Below, piece after piece: positions 35,872 to 44,392 of a stretch of DNA of 64,000 nt (the stretch's first letter is position 1; each line of letters begins with the position of its first letter). Location of the stretch: the NCBI RefSeq assembly GCF_039536325.1, contig NZ_BAAAYO010000005.1, positions 1 to 64,000 on the forward strand. The letters are read 5' to 3'. Under the pieces are notes generated by a model. The model saw only the letters and a list, made by a program, of their open reading frames with translations, had not been told where the DNA came from and did not search any database. The translations under genes and the position numbers were made by a program. The stretch is from Paenibacillus_AB hodogayensis. GTDB lineage: Bacteria > Bacillota > Bacilli > Paenibacillales > NBRC-103111.

Positions 35872-37277
35872 ATTGTCACGAGGTGATGGAACTGATGCAA
35901 CGACATCTGGATCATGATTTGAACGACGAGGAGCAGAAGGCGATGCGAGCTCATATGCAGCAGTGTCCGGATTGCGAGGAAATGTTCACCAGATTGCAGC
36001 AATTGTCCCAAGAACTCGCCAGCCTGCCGAAAGTGACGCCCCCGTTTAGTTTGGTCGATTCGATATTGCCGCAGCTTGCCGAGATAGACCGCGATGCCGG
36101 CCGCCCGGCCGTGTCGGCCGCAGCCATAGGAGCCGCGGAGCCGGTCGGAATTCCGATGACGACGGAGCGCCCGAGCCGCTTCCGTGCGGCCTGGTCCATG
36201 GCGGCCGCCGGGGGTATCGTCGCAGCCGGGTTGCTGCTGGCTATTTTCATAAGCGATATGGACGGAACGAAGGTCGCGGAAGATTCGCAGCTGCTCCCGC
36301 AGGCCGGCAGAAGCGAATCATCGTCGTCGGCACAGGACCGGGTGATGAGCAAAAGCAATGCCAAGGAGGAGCAGAAATCCGCACAGGAAGCGACTCCGGA
36401 CAAGGCCGATACGGACATGCAGACGTCGCAGAATGCTCCGAAAGAAACGGAAGGCGCGGACGCAGGACCTGCTTCCGGCACTCCCGTCGCGTCCGGTACG
36501 GAGCTTGCTCCCGCAGCGCCTCCTCTCAAGCTGACCGATCAGACGTCGGCCCAAAAGGAGCCTGCCCGTTCGGAAGAGCCGGCCAGCGGCGGCGGAGAAC
36601 TGGGGAAAAGCTTGAGCGCGCCTGCGGCCAATACGGACGACTTTATGTCGAACGCCAAGGACGCCGGGCAAAACGCTTCAACCGGGAGCGGTTCAAGCGG
36701 TTCAACTCCCCCTTCGTCCGGCATGGCTGCAGGCGAGACGCCGAAGACGCCCGTTCCGGAAGAGGCGCCGCCCCCTGCCGCATCGGAGTCGAAAGCTCCG
36801 TTGGGAGGCGAGACCGGATTCGGCTTCGCGTCTTCCCAGGAGACGAAATCGGCAGATGGCGGTTCCGCTACCGGAGGCTCCGCTGCTGGAGGAGCGGCCG
36901 CGGATACGAAGGACAAGAGCGAGGACAAAGCGTCGCCGGAGCGCCGGCCGACGGACAAAAGCCAGGGAGTAACCCAGCCCCCGGGCATGGCCGGACTGAT
37001 GGCTATCGCCGGAGAGCAGCTTGTATCCGAGGACGGCGTGCTGGTAGCCTCGATCGATGCTTCGAAGCGTTGGATTGTGGTGACGACCGCCGACGAAAAG
37101 CGGACGCAAATGTTCATATCCGCTTCCTGGGGTCCCAACGAAACGGCTAAGCTGGTCCAGTGGAAAGGAAGCGCCCAACTGACGTATACGATCGCCTCCG
37201 GCGACGGCAAGACGACGAAAACGATGGTCATCGACATTGCCCGCAATAAGGAGTCGGTGCAGGAGCCGAAAGCTTGA
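35868..37277 (+). CDS. Transmembrane anti-sigma factor with long low-complexity extracellular region
   Basis: The 469-residue protein opens with a zinc-finger anti-sigma domain (His30-x3-Cys34-x2-Cys37 in HMQQCPDC), has one membrane helix at about 104-122, then roughly 230 residues rich in Ser, Ala, Gly, Pro, Glu and Lys, and ends in a compact domain of about 100 residues (VSEDGVLVASIDASKRWIVV onward). The cytoplasmic part should sequester the co-encoded sigma factor. The long disordered linker presenting a folded tip outside is unusual in length compared with RsiW (about 200 residues) and suggests sensing across the wall. Confidence 0.88.
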   Translation: MNCHEVMELMQRHLDHDLNDEEQKAMRAHMQQCPDCEEMFTRLQQLSQELASLPKVTPPFSLVDSILPQLAEIDRDAGRPAVSAAAIGAAEPVGIPMTTERPSRFRAAWSMAAAGGIVAAGLLLAIFISDMDGTKVAEDSQLLPQAGRSESSSSAQDRVMSKSNAKEEQKSAQEATPDKADTDMQTSQNAPKETEGADAGPASGTPVASGTELAPAAPPLKLTDQTSAQKEPARSEEPASGGGELGKSLSAPAANTDDFMSNAKDAGQNASTGSGSSGSTPPSSGMAAGETPKTPVPEEAPPPAASESKAPLGGETGFGFASSQETKSADGGSATGGSAAGGAAADTKDKSEDKASPERRPTDKSQGVTQPPGMAGLMAIAGEQLVSEDGVLVASIDASKRWIVVTTADEKRTQMFISASWGPNETAKLVQWKGSAQLTYTIASGDGKTTKTMVIDIARNKESVQEPKA

Positions 37278-37295
37278 CGCTTTCGGCTTTTTCTT
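37265..37295 (+). terminator. Terminator of the sigma/anti-sigma operon
   Basis: GCCGAAAGC-TTGAC-GCTTTCGGC followed by TTTTTCTTT; the stem overlaps the anti-sigma stop codon. From 37296 to 37574 I see no gene. Confidence 0.92.
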
Positions 37296-37574
37296 TGTCG
37301 ATCGGGCCGCGAGCCCGCACCTTTTTCTCGCGGCATCATATAGTATAGCAACAAGACAGTTCGTTGCAGGAAAGCACGTATGACCGTCCGGCGGCGGGCG
37401 CCTGGGAGCCTTGGCCGGATGTTTATATAGATGCGCTGGGATAAAGGGATGATGTCAAAGCGTTGTCGCTTTGGCGTGATCCTTTTATTTTTGCGCGGCC
37501 GGCGAAGTGGACGCTGGCGAACGTTTTTTGTTATGATTGTTTCCATAACGGCAACGGATGTGGAGGGAGCAAGC

Positions 37575-38588
37575 TTGGATTACAAAGCCGCGGCGCGAGA
37601 GATCGGCAAGGGCAACCTGTCGCCCGTGTACTTATGCTACGGAAGCGAGCAGTATTTGCTGCGCGAGTTTCTCGGCTTTTTGACGAATAAGCTCATCGAG
37701 CCGGAATACCGGGATTTTGCCGTCAGCAAATACGACTTGGCGGAAACCAGCCTTGAAACGGTTCTGGAGGACGCGCGGACGCCCCCATTCATGGCGCAGA
37801 AAAAGCTCGTTATCGCCGATAACGCCGTGTTTTTTACCGGCGCGAAGGAAAGCGGCAAGGTGCAGCACCAGCCGGAGAAGCTGCTTGAGTTTATGAAAGA
37901 GCCGTCCGATTTTGCCGTTCTCGTCCTCACGGTGGCGGCGGAGAAGCTCGATGAGCGCAAAAAAATCGTCAAAGCGCTCAAAGACGTCGCAATTCCGTTC
38001 GTCCCGATGAACGCCGAAAGCTTGCTGCAGTGGGTCATCCGGCAGGCGGAGCGCAAATCGTTCTCGTTCGCCGACGGGGCGGCCGATCAGCTGATTTTAT
38101 ACGCCGGGGCGGGCTTGCAGACGCTTGCCGCGGAGATCGAGAAGCTGTCGCTGTACGTCGGTCCGGAAGGGATCGCCGACGGAACCATCGTGGACAAGCT
38201 GGTCACGCGCAGCACGGAGCAGAACGTCTTCATCCTGATCGACGATATCGTGAGGCTGAGGCTTAACCGCGCCTTTCAAATTTTATACGATCTGCTGAAG
38301 CAGCGGGAAGAGCCGGTGAAGCTCGTGCTGCTGATCGCCAGACAGTTCCGGATCGTGCTGCAGGTCAAGGAGCTGGCAAAGCTGGGGCTGTCGCATCAGC
38401 AGATCGCCTCTCAACTGGGGCTCCATCCGTATGCGGTCAAGGTGGCGGCCGAGCAGGGACAGAAGTTTGCGCCAGAGCAGCTGGAGCAAATCGTGCAGCA
38501 GTTGGCCGATCTGGATTACAAGATGAAGAGTGGCAAGGTGGACAAGGTGCTGGGGCTAGAAATGTTTTTGCTGCGTTTGGCGGCTTGA
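37575..38588 (+). CDS. holA: DNA polymerase III delta subunit
   Basis: The 337-residue clamp-loader subunit has the expected opening YGSEQYLLREF, an AAA+-like first domain with degenerate nucleotide site, and a C-terminal collar domain (LLLIARQFRIVLQVKEL, ending LEMFLLRLAA). It opens the beta clamp on DNA together with the delta' and gamma/tau subunits. TTG 37575 is chosen because GGAGGGAG precedes it and homologues begin there. Next to rpsT in convergent orientation, it occupies the conserved yqeN-rpsT position of Bacilli; the usual upstream comEC is not here. Confidence 0.93.
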   Translation: MDYKAAAREIGKGNLSPVYLCYGSEQYLLREFLGFLTNKLIEPEYRDFAVSKYDLAETSLETVLEDARTPPFMAQKKLVIADNAVFFTGAKESGKVQHQPEKLLEFMKEPSDFAVLVLTVAAEKLDERKKIVKALKDVAIPFVPMNAESLLQWVIRQAERKSFSFADGAADQLILYAGAGLQTLAAEIEKLSLYVGPEGIADGTIVDKLVTRSTEQNVFILIDDIVRLRLNRAFQILYDLLKQREEPVKLVLLIARQFRIVLQVKELAKLGLSHQQIASQLGLHPYAVKVAAEQGQKFAPEQLEQIVQQLADLDYKMKSGKVDKVLGLEMFLLRLAA

Positions 38589-38674
38589 ATAGCTTAATGG
38601 CGAAGGGCGGCCGTTCTCCTTGGAAGAATACAGGAGGGCGGCTGCTTTCTTTCGAAGAAAAGCAGCAATATACC

Positions 38675-38705
38675 AAAAAGCCAGCGGAGAGCCGCTGGCT
38701 TTTTG
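38675..38705. terminator. Bidirectional terminator between holA and rpsT
   Basis: AAAAAGCCAGCGG-AGAG-CCGCTGGCTTTTT is a symmetrical hairpin with A and T tails. A second small stem, GCTGCTTT with AAAGCAGC, precedes it at 38641-38666. Confidence 0.93.
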
Positions 38706-38776
38706 AACCACTTCTGGTATAACTCCCTCGAAAGGGAGACCCGTTACGCGAGACGAGCAAGGATTACTTTTTCGTT

Positions 38777-39049
38777 TTAGCCTTTGGCGGACAGCACATT
38801 CAGCTGTTTAGCCAAGCGGGATTTTTTGCGGGCTGCCGCATTTTTATGAATCAAGCCTTTGGTGACAGCTTTGTCCAGCTTCTTGGAAGCTGTAATCAGG
38901 GCTTCTTTGGCCGATTCAACATTTTGGGAAGCAGCTGCGGTTTCGAACGTTTTGACTGCCGTACGCAGAGCCGATCTTTGCGAAGCGTTCTGCAGGCGAC
39001 GCTTGTCGTTCGTCTTTACGCGCTTGATGGCGGATTTAATGTTAGGCAC
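38777..39049 (-). CDS. rpsT: Ribosomal protein S20
   Basis: The 90-residue basic helical protein is bS20: MPNIKSAIKRVKTNDKRR at the N-terminus, then Ala/Lys-rich helices with KLDKAVTKGLIHKNAAARKKSRL and an AKG end. It binds 16S rRNA early in 30S assembly. It is transcribed alone, divergent from gpr, in the conserved Bacilli order. Confidence 0.97.
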   Translation of the reverse strand: MPNIKSAIKRVKTNDKRRLQNASQRSALRTAVKTFETAAASQNVESAKEALITASKKLDKAVTKGLIHKNAAARKKSRLAKQLNVLSAKG

Positions 39050-39255
39050 GATCGTTCACCTCCTTACGAAACAAAAACGTGCTTGCGACTATGTCCAGGA
39101 CATCCGATCAAAGTATGTCAGGTATGTCGACAACTTTATACATTTTACCATGGGCTAATCCAAAATGCAATCGCAATTCCCGCGGCATTCCTGTATAATC
39201 GCCGTTCCATTCTCACACACTAACGACCAGCGGCAAGAGAAAGGAGAGTGTGCAG

Positions 39256-40260
39256 ATGGAGCTGGATTTGAGCTTGTATTCGGTTCGCACCGACCTGGCG
39301 CTGGAAGCGAACGAAATCGCTTCGGGCAAGCTGGGAGGCGCAATACCGGGCGTACATACGGAAGTGTCCGACGACGACGGAGATATGATCGTGACCGTTA
39401 TGGATATCGATAACGAACAAGGGGCGCAGGCTGTCGGCAAGCTGCCGGGCCACTATGTCACGCTGGAGGTGCCGCGGCTGCGGGAGAAAGATTCCGACCT
39501 TCAGGATCGCGTGGCGACGCGGTTCGCTCAGGAATTCGCGGCATTCCTGCTGCGGATCGGCATCGGCAAGGAAGCCAAGGTTCTGATTATCGGACTCGGC
39601 AACAATAACGTTACTCCGGACGCGCTCGGCCCGTTGGTCGTGGACAATGTCATGGTCACGCGGCATTATTTCGAGCTGATGCCGGAGCAGGTAAGTCCGG
39701 GTTACCGGCAGGTGAGCGCAGTCGCGCCAGGGGTGCTTGGGACGACCGGCATCGAGACGAGCGAGATCGTGCAGGGCATCGTGGAAAAATCGCGTCCCGA
39801 CCTCGTAATCGCCATAGACGCGCTCGCTTCGAGAGCTTTGGAGCGGGTGAACACGACGATCCAGATCGCCGACACGGGCATCCATCCGGGCTCCGGCGTA
39901 GGCAACAAGCGCAAAGGGCTGACGAAAGATTTCCTGAACGTGCCGGTGATAGCCATCGGCGTGCCTACGGTCGTATACGCCTCGACCATCGTCAACAGTA
40001 CGATGGATATGATGCTGAACCATTTCAAAAACCAGACGAGCAATGCGAACCAAATTTTCGGCATGCTCGAAAGCATGGAGGAAAACGAGCGGCTGCAGCT
40101 CGTCCGCGAAGTGCTGGACCCGGTTGGCCACAATCTGCTCGTGACGCCCAAAGATATCGACCAGTTCATCGAGGACATGGCCAACATTATCGCCAGCGGG
40201 CTCAACGCGGCGCTGCATGATGCGATCGACCAGAGCAACGTGGCCGCTTATACGCATTGA
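39256..40260 (+). CDS. gpr: Germination protease (GPR endopeptidase)
   Basis: The 334-residue aspartic-type protease (family A25) degrades small acid-soluble spore proteins at germination. The N-terminus RTDLALEANE precedes the autoprocessing region, and the core GLGNNNVTPDALGPLVVDNVMVTRH and IAIDALASRALERVNTTIQIADTGIHPGSGVGNKR are family hallmarks. ATG 39256 is preferred to GTG 39250 on spacing from AAGGAG. Its presence shows the host forms endospores. In Bacilli spoIIP follows directly; here four other genes intervene. Confidence 0.97.
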   Translation: MELDLSLYSVRTDLALEANEIASGKLGGAIPGVHTEVSDDDGDMIVTVMDIDNEQGAQAVGKLPGHYVTLEVPRLREKDSDLQDRVATRFAQEFAAFLLRIGIGKEAKVLIIGLGNNNVTPDALGPLVVDNVMVTRHYFELMPEQVSPGYRQVSAVAPGVLGTTGIETSEIVQGIVEKSRPDLVIAIDALASRALERVNTTIQIADTGIHPGSGVGNKRKGLTKDFLNVPVIAIGVPTVVYASTIVNSTMDMMLNHFKNQTSNANQIFGMLESMEENERLQLVREVLDPVGHNLLVTPKDIDQFIEDMANIIASGLNAALHDAIDQSNVAAYTH

Positions 40261-40267
40261 GCCGGAT

Positions 40268-41101
40268 TCACCGGTCCCCCGCCCGCTTGACCGATTTGCG
40301 GTAGTCAAGCGGGTTTGTTTTGGTCATTTGTTTGAAAACGCGTCCAAAATGGCCGATATTCTCGTATCCGACCGTCTCCGCGATCCGAGTCACCTTCCAG
40401 TCCGTCTCCTTGAGCAGCCGCTGAGCCTCGCGAACCCGCACGGTATTGACGTATTCCACGAAAGAAAACCCGGTTACCCGCTTGAACATCCGGCTGAGAT
40501 GGAAAGCGCTTATATAATGAGATTTGGCCACCATGTCCAGAGACAGCGGCATCTCGTAGGAGTCGTTGATGAACTCGACGATCTCGGAAATTTTTTTGTG
40601 CGCCGGGCTTTCGTGCTCGTAAACGTCCTGCTCCGCCGCCTGCCGTTCCAGCTTGCGTCCGCACCAGAGGAGCAGCATGACGAGACGGGATTGCAGGGAT
40701 GCCGTCTTCCCCGCGAACGTCTCCTGCTCCTCCTGCAGCATCTCGAATAGCACGCGCTCGACCCATTCCCGCTCCGGCAAATTAAGCCGCAGCCGGCGTA
40801 TTTTGCCGTGGAACGGCTCGAATAGAAGCGGCTCGGCGAACCGCTCAACGAAGTAGTCGTTGAAATTGACCAAAATCCGTTCGTGATTCGGCACCCCGGC
40901 ATCGCTCGTTTTGTGCAGCTCGTTTTTGGCGATAAACACGAGGTCGCCTTTGCCGATCCTATACGTATGGTCTTTAATGAAGTAATTGCGTTCCCCGGCC
41001 AGCAAATAATAAATTTCGTACGGCTCGTGAAAATGATTGGACGGCATCGAATGATAGCCGCTGACTTGGTTGAAATGAATATAAAACGGTTCCTTCACCA
41101 C
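40268..41101 (-). CDS. AraC-family regulator with cupin sensor domain
   Basis: The 277-residue protein has an N-terminal cupin-like arm (HFHEPYEIYYLLAGERNYFIKDHTYRIGKGDLVFIAKNELHKT) and a C-terminal AraC double helix-turn-helix (LDMVAKSHYISAFHLSRMFKRVTGF and IAETVGYENIGHFGRVFKQMTKTNPLDYR). GTG 41101 is chosen since GGGGGC lies six bases upstream. It is divergent from the oxidoreductase gene, which it probably regulates in response to a sugar or sugar acid. Its 3' coding end contains the gpr terminator hairpin. Confidence 0.9.
   Translation of the reverse strand: MVKEPFYIHFNQVSGYHSMPSNHFHEPYEIYYLLAGERNYFIKDHTYRIGKGDLVFIAKNELHKTSDAGVPNHERILVNFNDYFVERFAEPLLFEPFHGKIRRLRLNLPEREWVERVLFEMLQEEQETFAGKTASLQSRLVMLLLWCGRKLERQAAEQDVYEHESPAHKKISEIVEFINDSYEMPLSLDMVAKSHYISAFHLSRMFKRVTGFSFVEYVNTVRVREAQRLLKETDWKVTRIAETVGYENIGHFGRVFKQMTKTNPLDYRKSVKRAGDR
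40282..40321 (+). terminator. gpr terminator embedded in the convergent AraC gene
   Basis: CCCGCTTGAC and GTCAAGCGGG pair and are followed by TTTGTTTT on the plus strand. The hairpin lies within the last codons of the minus-strand AraC gene. Confidence 0.8.
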
Positions 41102-41269
41102 GCATCGCCCCCATCTGAATTGTACTACAGCGAAGGCAGGAATGTAACGAAAAGATGAGCAAGATATGTGCAAAAATCGGTCGAATCGAGCAATAATTAG
41201 GAAGAAATCATTAAAATATTGCTATAGAATGAAAGCGTAGTTATTTTTCATATAAGGAAGTGCTCTCTC

Positions 41270-42556
41270 ATGGCAAAGAAAAAATACGTACTGGTCGGTA
41301 CCGGAGGCCGGGCCGAGTTTTTTTACGGCGCGCTGGCCCGGGATTTTCGGGAAAAATGCGAGCTTGTCGCCTTCTGCGACATTAACCGGACTCGCCTGGA
41401 ATATGCGAACCGCTTGTTGAAGGAAAAATACGATCATCCGGAAGTCCGTCTGTATGCAAGCGGGCAATTCGACGAAATGATTCGTCAGGAACAGCCGGAT
41501 ACGGTTATCGTCACGTCGGTGGACCGGACGCACCATACGTATATTATTCGCGCGATGGAGCTCGGCTGCGACGTGGTGACCGAGAAGCCGATGACGATCG
41601 ATGCGGAAAAATGCCAGCTGATCGTCGACGCGGTTCACAGAACCGGCCGCGATCTGCGCGTCGCGTTCAATTACCGGTACGCTCCGCACAATACGAAAAT
41701 CCGCGAGCTGATTATGGACGGAACGATCGGCGACGTCCACTCCGTGCATTTCGAATGGCTGCTCAACACGATGCACGGCGCGGACTACTTCCGCCGGTGG
41801 CATCGCGACAAGCGCAACAGCGGCGGCCTGCTCGTTCATAAATCGACGCATCATTTCGACCTCGTCAACTTCTGGCTCGGCACGAAGCCGGAGACGGTGT
41901 TCGCCATGGGCGGCCTGATGTTCTACGGCCGCGAAAATGCCGAGCGCCGCGGAGTAACGGAATTTTACCAGCGCACGCACGGCAGCGAGGCTGCCCGGAA
42001 CGATCCGTTTGCCATCCACTTGGAGAACAACGCCCATCTCAAAGCGCTTTATCTCGACGCGGAGAAGGACGATGGCTACCAGCGCGATCAAAGCGTCTTC
42101 GGCGACGGGATCAGCATCGAGGATACGCTGGCCGTTATGGTCCGTTACCAGAACAAAGCGGTGATGACGTATTCGCTTAACGCTTACTTGCCTTGGGAAG
42201 GCTACAATGTCGTATTCAACGGAAGCAAAGGCCGGATAGAGATGAAAGTGGTCGAGCGGGCGTACGTCAATTCCGGCGGCCGCAAGGAAGACGAAGGCGC
42301 CCTGTCGTACAAGGTGCTTACCGTCCAGCCGATGTTCGAGCGTGCCTACGAGGTGGAGATCGAGGAGCGTCCGGGCGGACACGGCGGCGGCGATCCGCTG
42401 CTGTTGAACGATCTGTTCGGCGAGCGCGTCGAGGACCGCTTCGAGCGTGCCGCTTCCCACGTCGACGGGGCCGTTTCGATTTTGACCGGCGTAGCCGGCA
42501 ATTTGTCGATGCAGACCGGCCAGCCGGTGCGGATCGGGGATCTGGTCCGTTTCTAA
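41270..42556 (+). CDS. Gfo/Idh/MocA-family oxidoreductase
   Basis: The 428-residue NAD(P)-dependent enzyme has an N-terminal Rossmann fold (VGTGGRAEFFYGAL), the catalytic lysine motif EKPMTIDAE, and a C-terminal alpha/beta domain with GGLLVHKSTHHFDLVNFWLG, whose Asp-x3-His-like residues support hydride transfer on a sugar. Members oxidise or reduce sugars, inositols or sugar acids. A likely -10 (TATAGAAT) lies about 45 bases upstream. It is divergent from the AraC gene, so the two form a small sugar-response pair inserted between gpr and spoIIP. Confidence 0.93.
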   Translation: MAKKKYVLVGTGGRAEFFYGALARDFREKCELVAFCDINRTRLEYANRLLKEKYDHPEVRLYASGQFDEMIRQEQPDTVIVTSVDRTHHTYIIRAMELGCDVVTEKPMTIDAEKCQLIVDAVHRTGRDLRVAFNYRYAPHNTKIRELIMDGTIGDVHSVHFEWLLNTMHGADYFRRWHRDKRNSGGLLVHKSTHHFDLVNFWLGTKPETVFAMGGLMFYGRENAERRGVTEFYQRTHGSEAARNDPFAIHLENNAHLKALYLDAEKDDGYQRDQSVFGDGISIEDTLAVMVRYQNKAVMTYSLNAYLPWEGYNVVFNGSKGRIEMKVVERAYVNSGGRKEDEGALSYKVLTVQPMFERAYEVEIEERPGGHGGGDPLLLNDLFGERVEDRFERAASHVDGAVSILTGVAGNLSMQTGQPVRIGDLVRF

Positions 42557-42576
42557 ATCTATATAGCAAAGCGGAA

Positions 42577-42616
42577 GCCTCCGGTACTCTGCGCAAGCGG
42601 ACCCGGAGGCTTTTTT
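42577..42616 (+). terminator. Terminator of the oxidoreductase gene
   Basis: GCCTCCGG and CCGGAGGC pair and are followed by TTTTTT. Confidence 0.9.
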
Positions 42617-42723
42617 GCGTTGATTGTACCGCAGAAATAGTCGTAGACTATTATGATACTAAAATATATAATAAGTTTGTTAAGCTCGCGCCTTTGGATA
42701 GACAGAGAGAGAGGATGAAACAC

Positions 42724-44244
42724 ATGCAAGGCAAACAAACCAATACGCGGATTGTAACCGCGGCTTTGCTCGTCGCTACGTTTTTGACGGCAATCGAGGG
42801 AACGGTCGTCAGTACGGCCATGCCCAAAATCGTCAGCGACTTGCACGGCATCGAGCTGATGAACTGGGTTTTCGCGGTATATTTACTGCTATCGGCCGTA
42901 ACCGTCCCCGTTTTCGGCAAGCTGTCCGACTTGTTCGGCCGCAAGAAAGTGTTCATGGCCGGAACGTTCGTGTTCCTGATCGGCTCCTCGTTATGCGGGA
43001 TCGCCGGCACGATGGAGCAGCTTATCGTCTTCCGGGCCATTCAAGGGATAGGCGCGGGCGCGGTGCTGCCGGTCACGTCGACGATTATGGCCGACATATA
43101 TCCTTACGAGAAAAGGGCCAAGATGATCGGGGTCATCGGAACGATCTGGGCCATCGCCGGAATCGCCGGTCCGCTCGTCGGCGGTTTTTTTGTGGATCAA
43201 ATGTCTTGGCATTGGATTTTCTTCATGAACATTCCGTTCGGAATCGTCGCGATGGCGATGATCGCGGTATCGCTGCACGAGAAGCTGAACAAGAAAAAGC
43301 AAAGCATCGACTATTGGGGGACGGCTACGTTCGCGATCGGTATGTTCGGCTTGCTGTTCGCGATGCAGCGGGGCGGCGAAACCGGAGGCTGGACCTCTCC
43401 TACGGTGCTGGCGCTGCTGCTAGGATCGGTTATCCTGCTAGGCTTGTTCGTCTGGATCGAGACGAAGGTCAAGGAGCCGCTTATTCCGCTCCACCTGTTC
43501 TCGATCTCGGGCATGACTGCCTCCAATGCGGTAAGCTTCCTAATCAACGCCCTGTTGATCGGCATTATGGTATACATTCCGATGTGGGTACAAGGCGTGC
43601 TCGGCTACGGCGCCACCGTGGCCGGCTTTATATTGACGCCGATGTCGATTACGTGGCTGTTCGGCTCGTTTATTTGCGGCAGCCTGATGCTGAAGCGGAG
43701 CCCCCGAACGATAGCGCTTCTCGGTATGGCGCTGGTGGCAGTTAGCTCTTTATGGCTGCTGCCGCTAGGGCAGTCGTCTTCGACGCTGCATTTTTATGCA
43801 ATTACCGCCGTGATCGGCGTCGGCTTCGGTACCGTTTTTACGCTGTGTACGGTGTTGGTGCAGTCCGCGGTCGGATGGGAGCTGCGGGGTGCGGCGACGG
43901 CCACGAATATGTTTTTTCGCACGCTCGGTCAAACGGTGGGCGTGGCCGTATTCGGCACCTTCTTCAACGCCAAGGTGAGCGCGCGGCTGACGGAAACCGA
44001 GGCCTCCGGGGGACGGCAGGCCGGAATCGGCCAGATGAACGAGCTGATCAATCCCGAAGCGGCCGGACAGCTTCCGGCCGACGTGCAGGGTGTGCTGAGA
44101 GAAGCGCTCGTATTCGGTCTGCATCATTTGTTTTGGCTGCTGCTTGGCATTGCCGCGCTCGGCGCGGCGGCGTCGCTGCTGCTCCCCCGGGCGAAGCAGA
44201 CCGCTCGGGCGGAAGAACGGACGGAAACGTCTGCCGCCGTTTAA
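42724..44244 (+). CDS. MFS drug exporter (DHA2, EmrB/QacA type)
   Basis: The 506-residue protein has about 14 membrane helices. Motif A is GKLSDLFGRKKVF, motif C-like GIAGPLVGGFFVD, and the opening TALLVATFLTAIEGTVVSTAMPKI is typical of the EmrB/QacA subfamily, which exports lipophilic drugs by proton antiport. ATG 42724 is chosen because GAGAGAGG lies nine bases upstream; ATG 42715 is too close to it. No regulator is adjacent, and terminators on both sides make it monocistronic. Confidence 0.93.
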   Translation: MQGKQTNTRIVTAALLVATFLTAIEGTVVSTAMPKIVSDLHGIELMNWVFAVYLLLSAVTVPVFGKLSDLFGRKKVFMAGTFVFLIGSSLCGIAGTMEQLIVFRAIQGIGAGAVLPVTSTIMADIYPYEKRAKMIGVIGTIWAIAGIAGPLVGGFFVDQMSWHWIFFMNIPFGIVAMAMIAVSLHEKLNKKKQSIDYWGTATFAIGMFGLLFAMQRGGETGGWTSPTVLALLLGSVILLGLFVWIETKVKEPLIPLHLFSISGMTASNAVSFLINALLIGIMVYIPMWVQGVLGYGATVAGFILTPMSITWLFGSFICGSLMLKRSPRTIALLGMALVAVSSLWLLPLGQSSSTLHFYAITAVIGVGFGTVFTLCTVLVQSAVGWELRGAATATNMFFRTLGQTVGVAVFGTFFNAKVSARLTETEASGGRQAGIGQMNELINPEAAGQLPADVQGVLREALVFGLHHLFWLLLGIAALGAAASLLLPRAKQTARAEERTETSAAV

Positions 44245-44271
44245 AAGCCATCTGTGGGCTTTGTATGCTTG

Positions 44272-44312
44272 AAGTCTTCTGCCCTTCTTAGGAGGGGCGG
44301 AGGGCTTTTTTG
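44272..44312 (+). terminator. Terminator of the MFS gene
   Basis: AAGTCTTCTGCCCT pairs imperfectly with AGGGGCGGAGGGCTT, followed by TTTTTT. Confidence 0.75.
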
Positions 44313-44392
44313 GCTTTTCGTCGCCTGCGCACATATTTTGCCTGTCTCGGCGAACAATGAATACATACATCCTGACAGCCGGAGGTTCGGTC

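Noticed and set aside
36539..37546. A 335-codon frame antisense to the anti-sigma factor
   Set aside because: Low-complexity coding on the plus strand keeps the opposite strand open; no start signal or family match.
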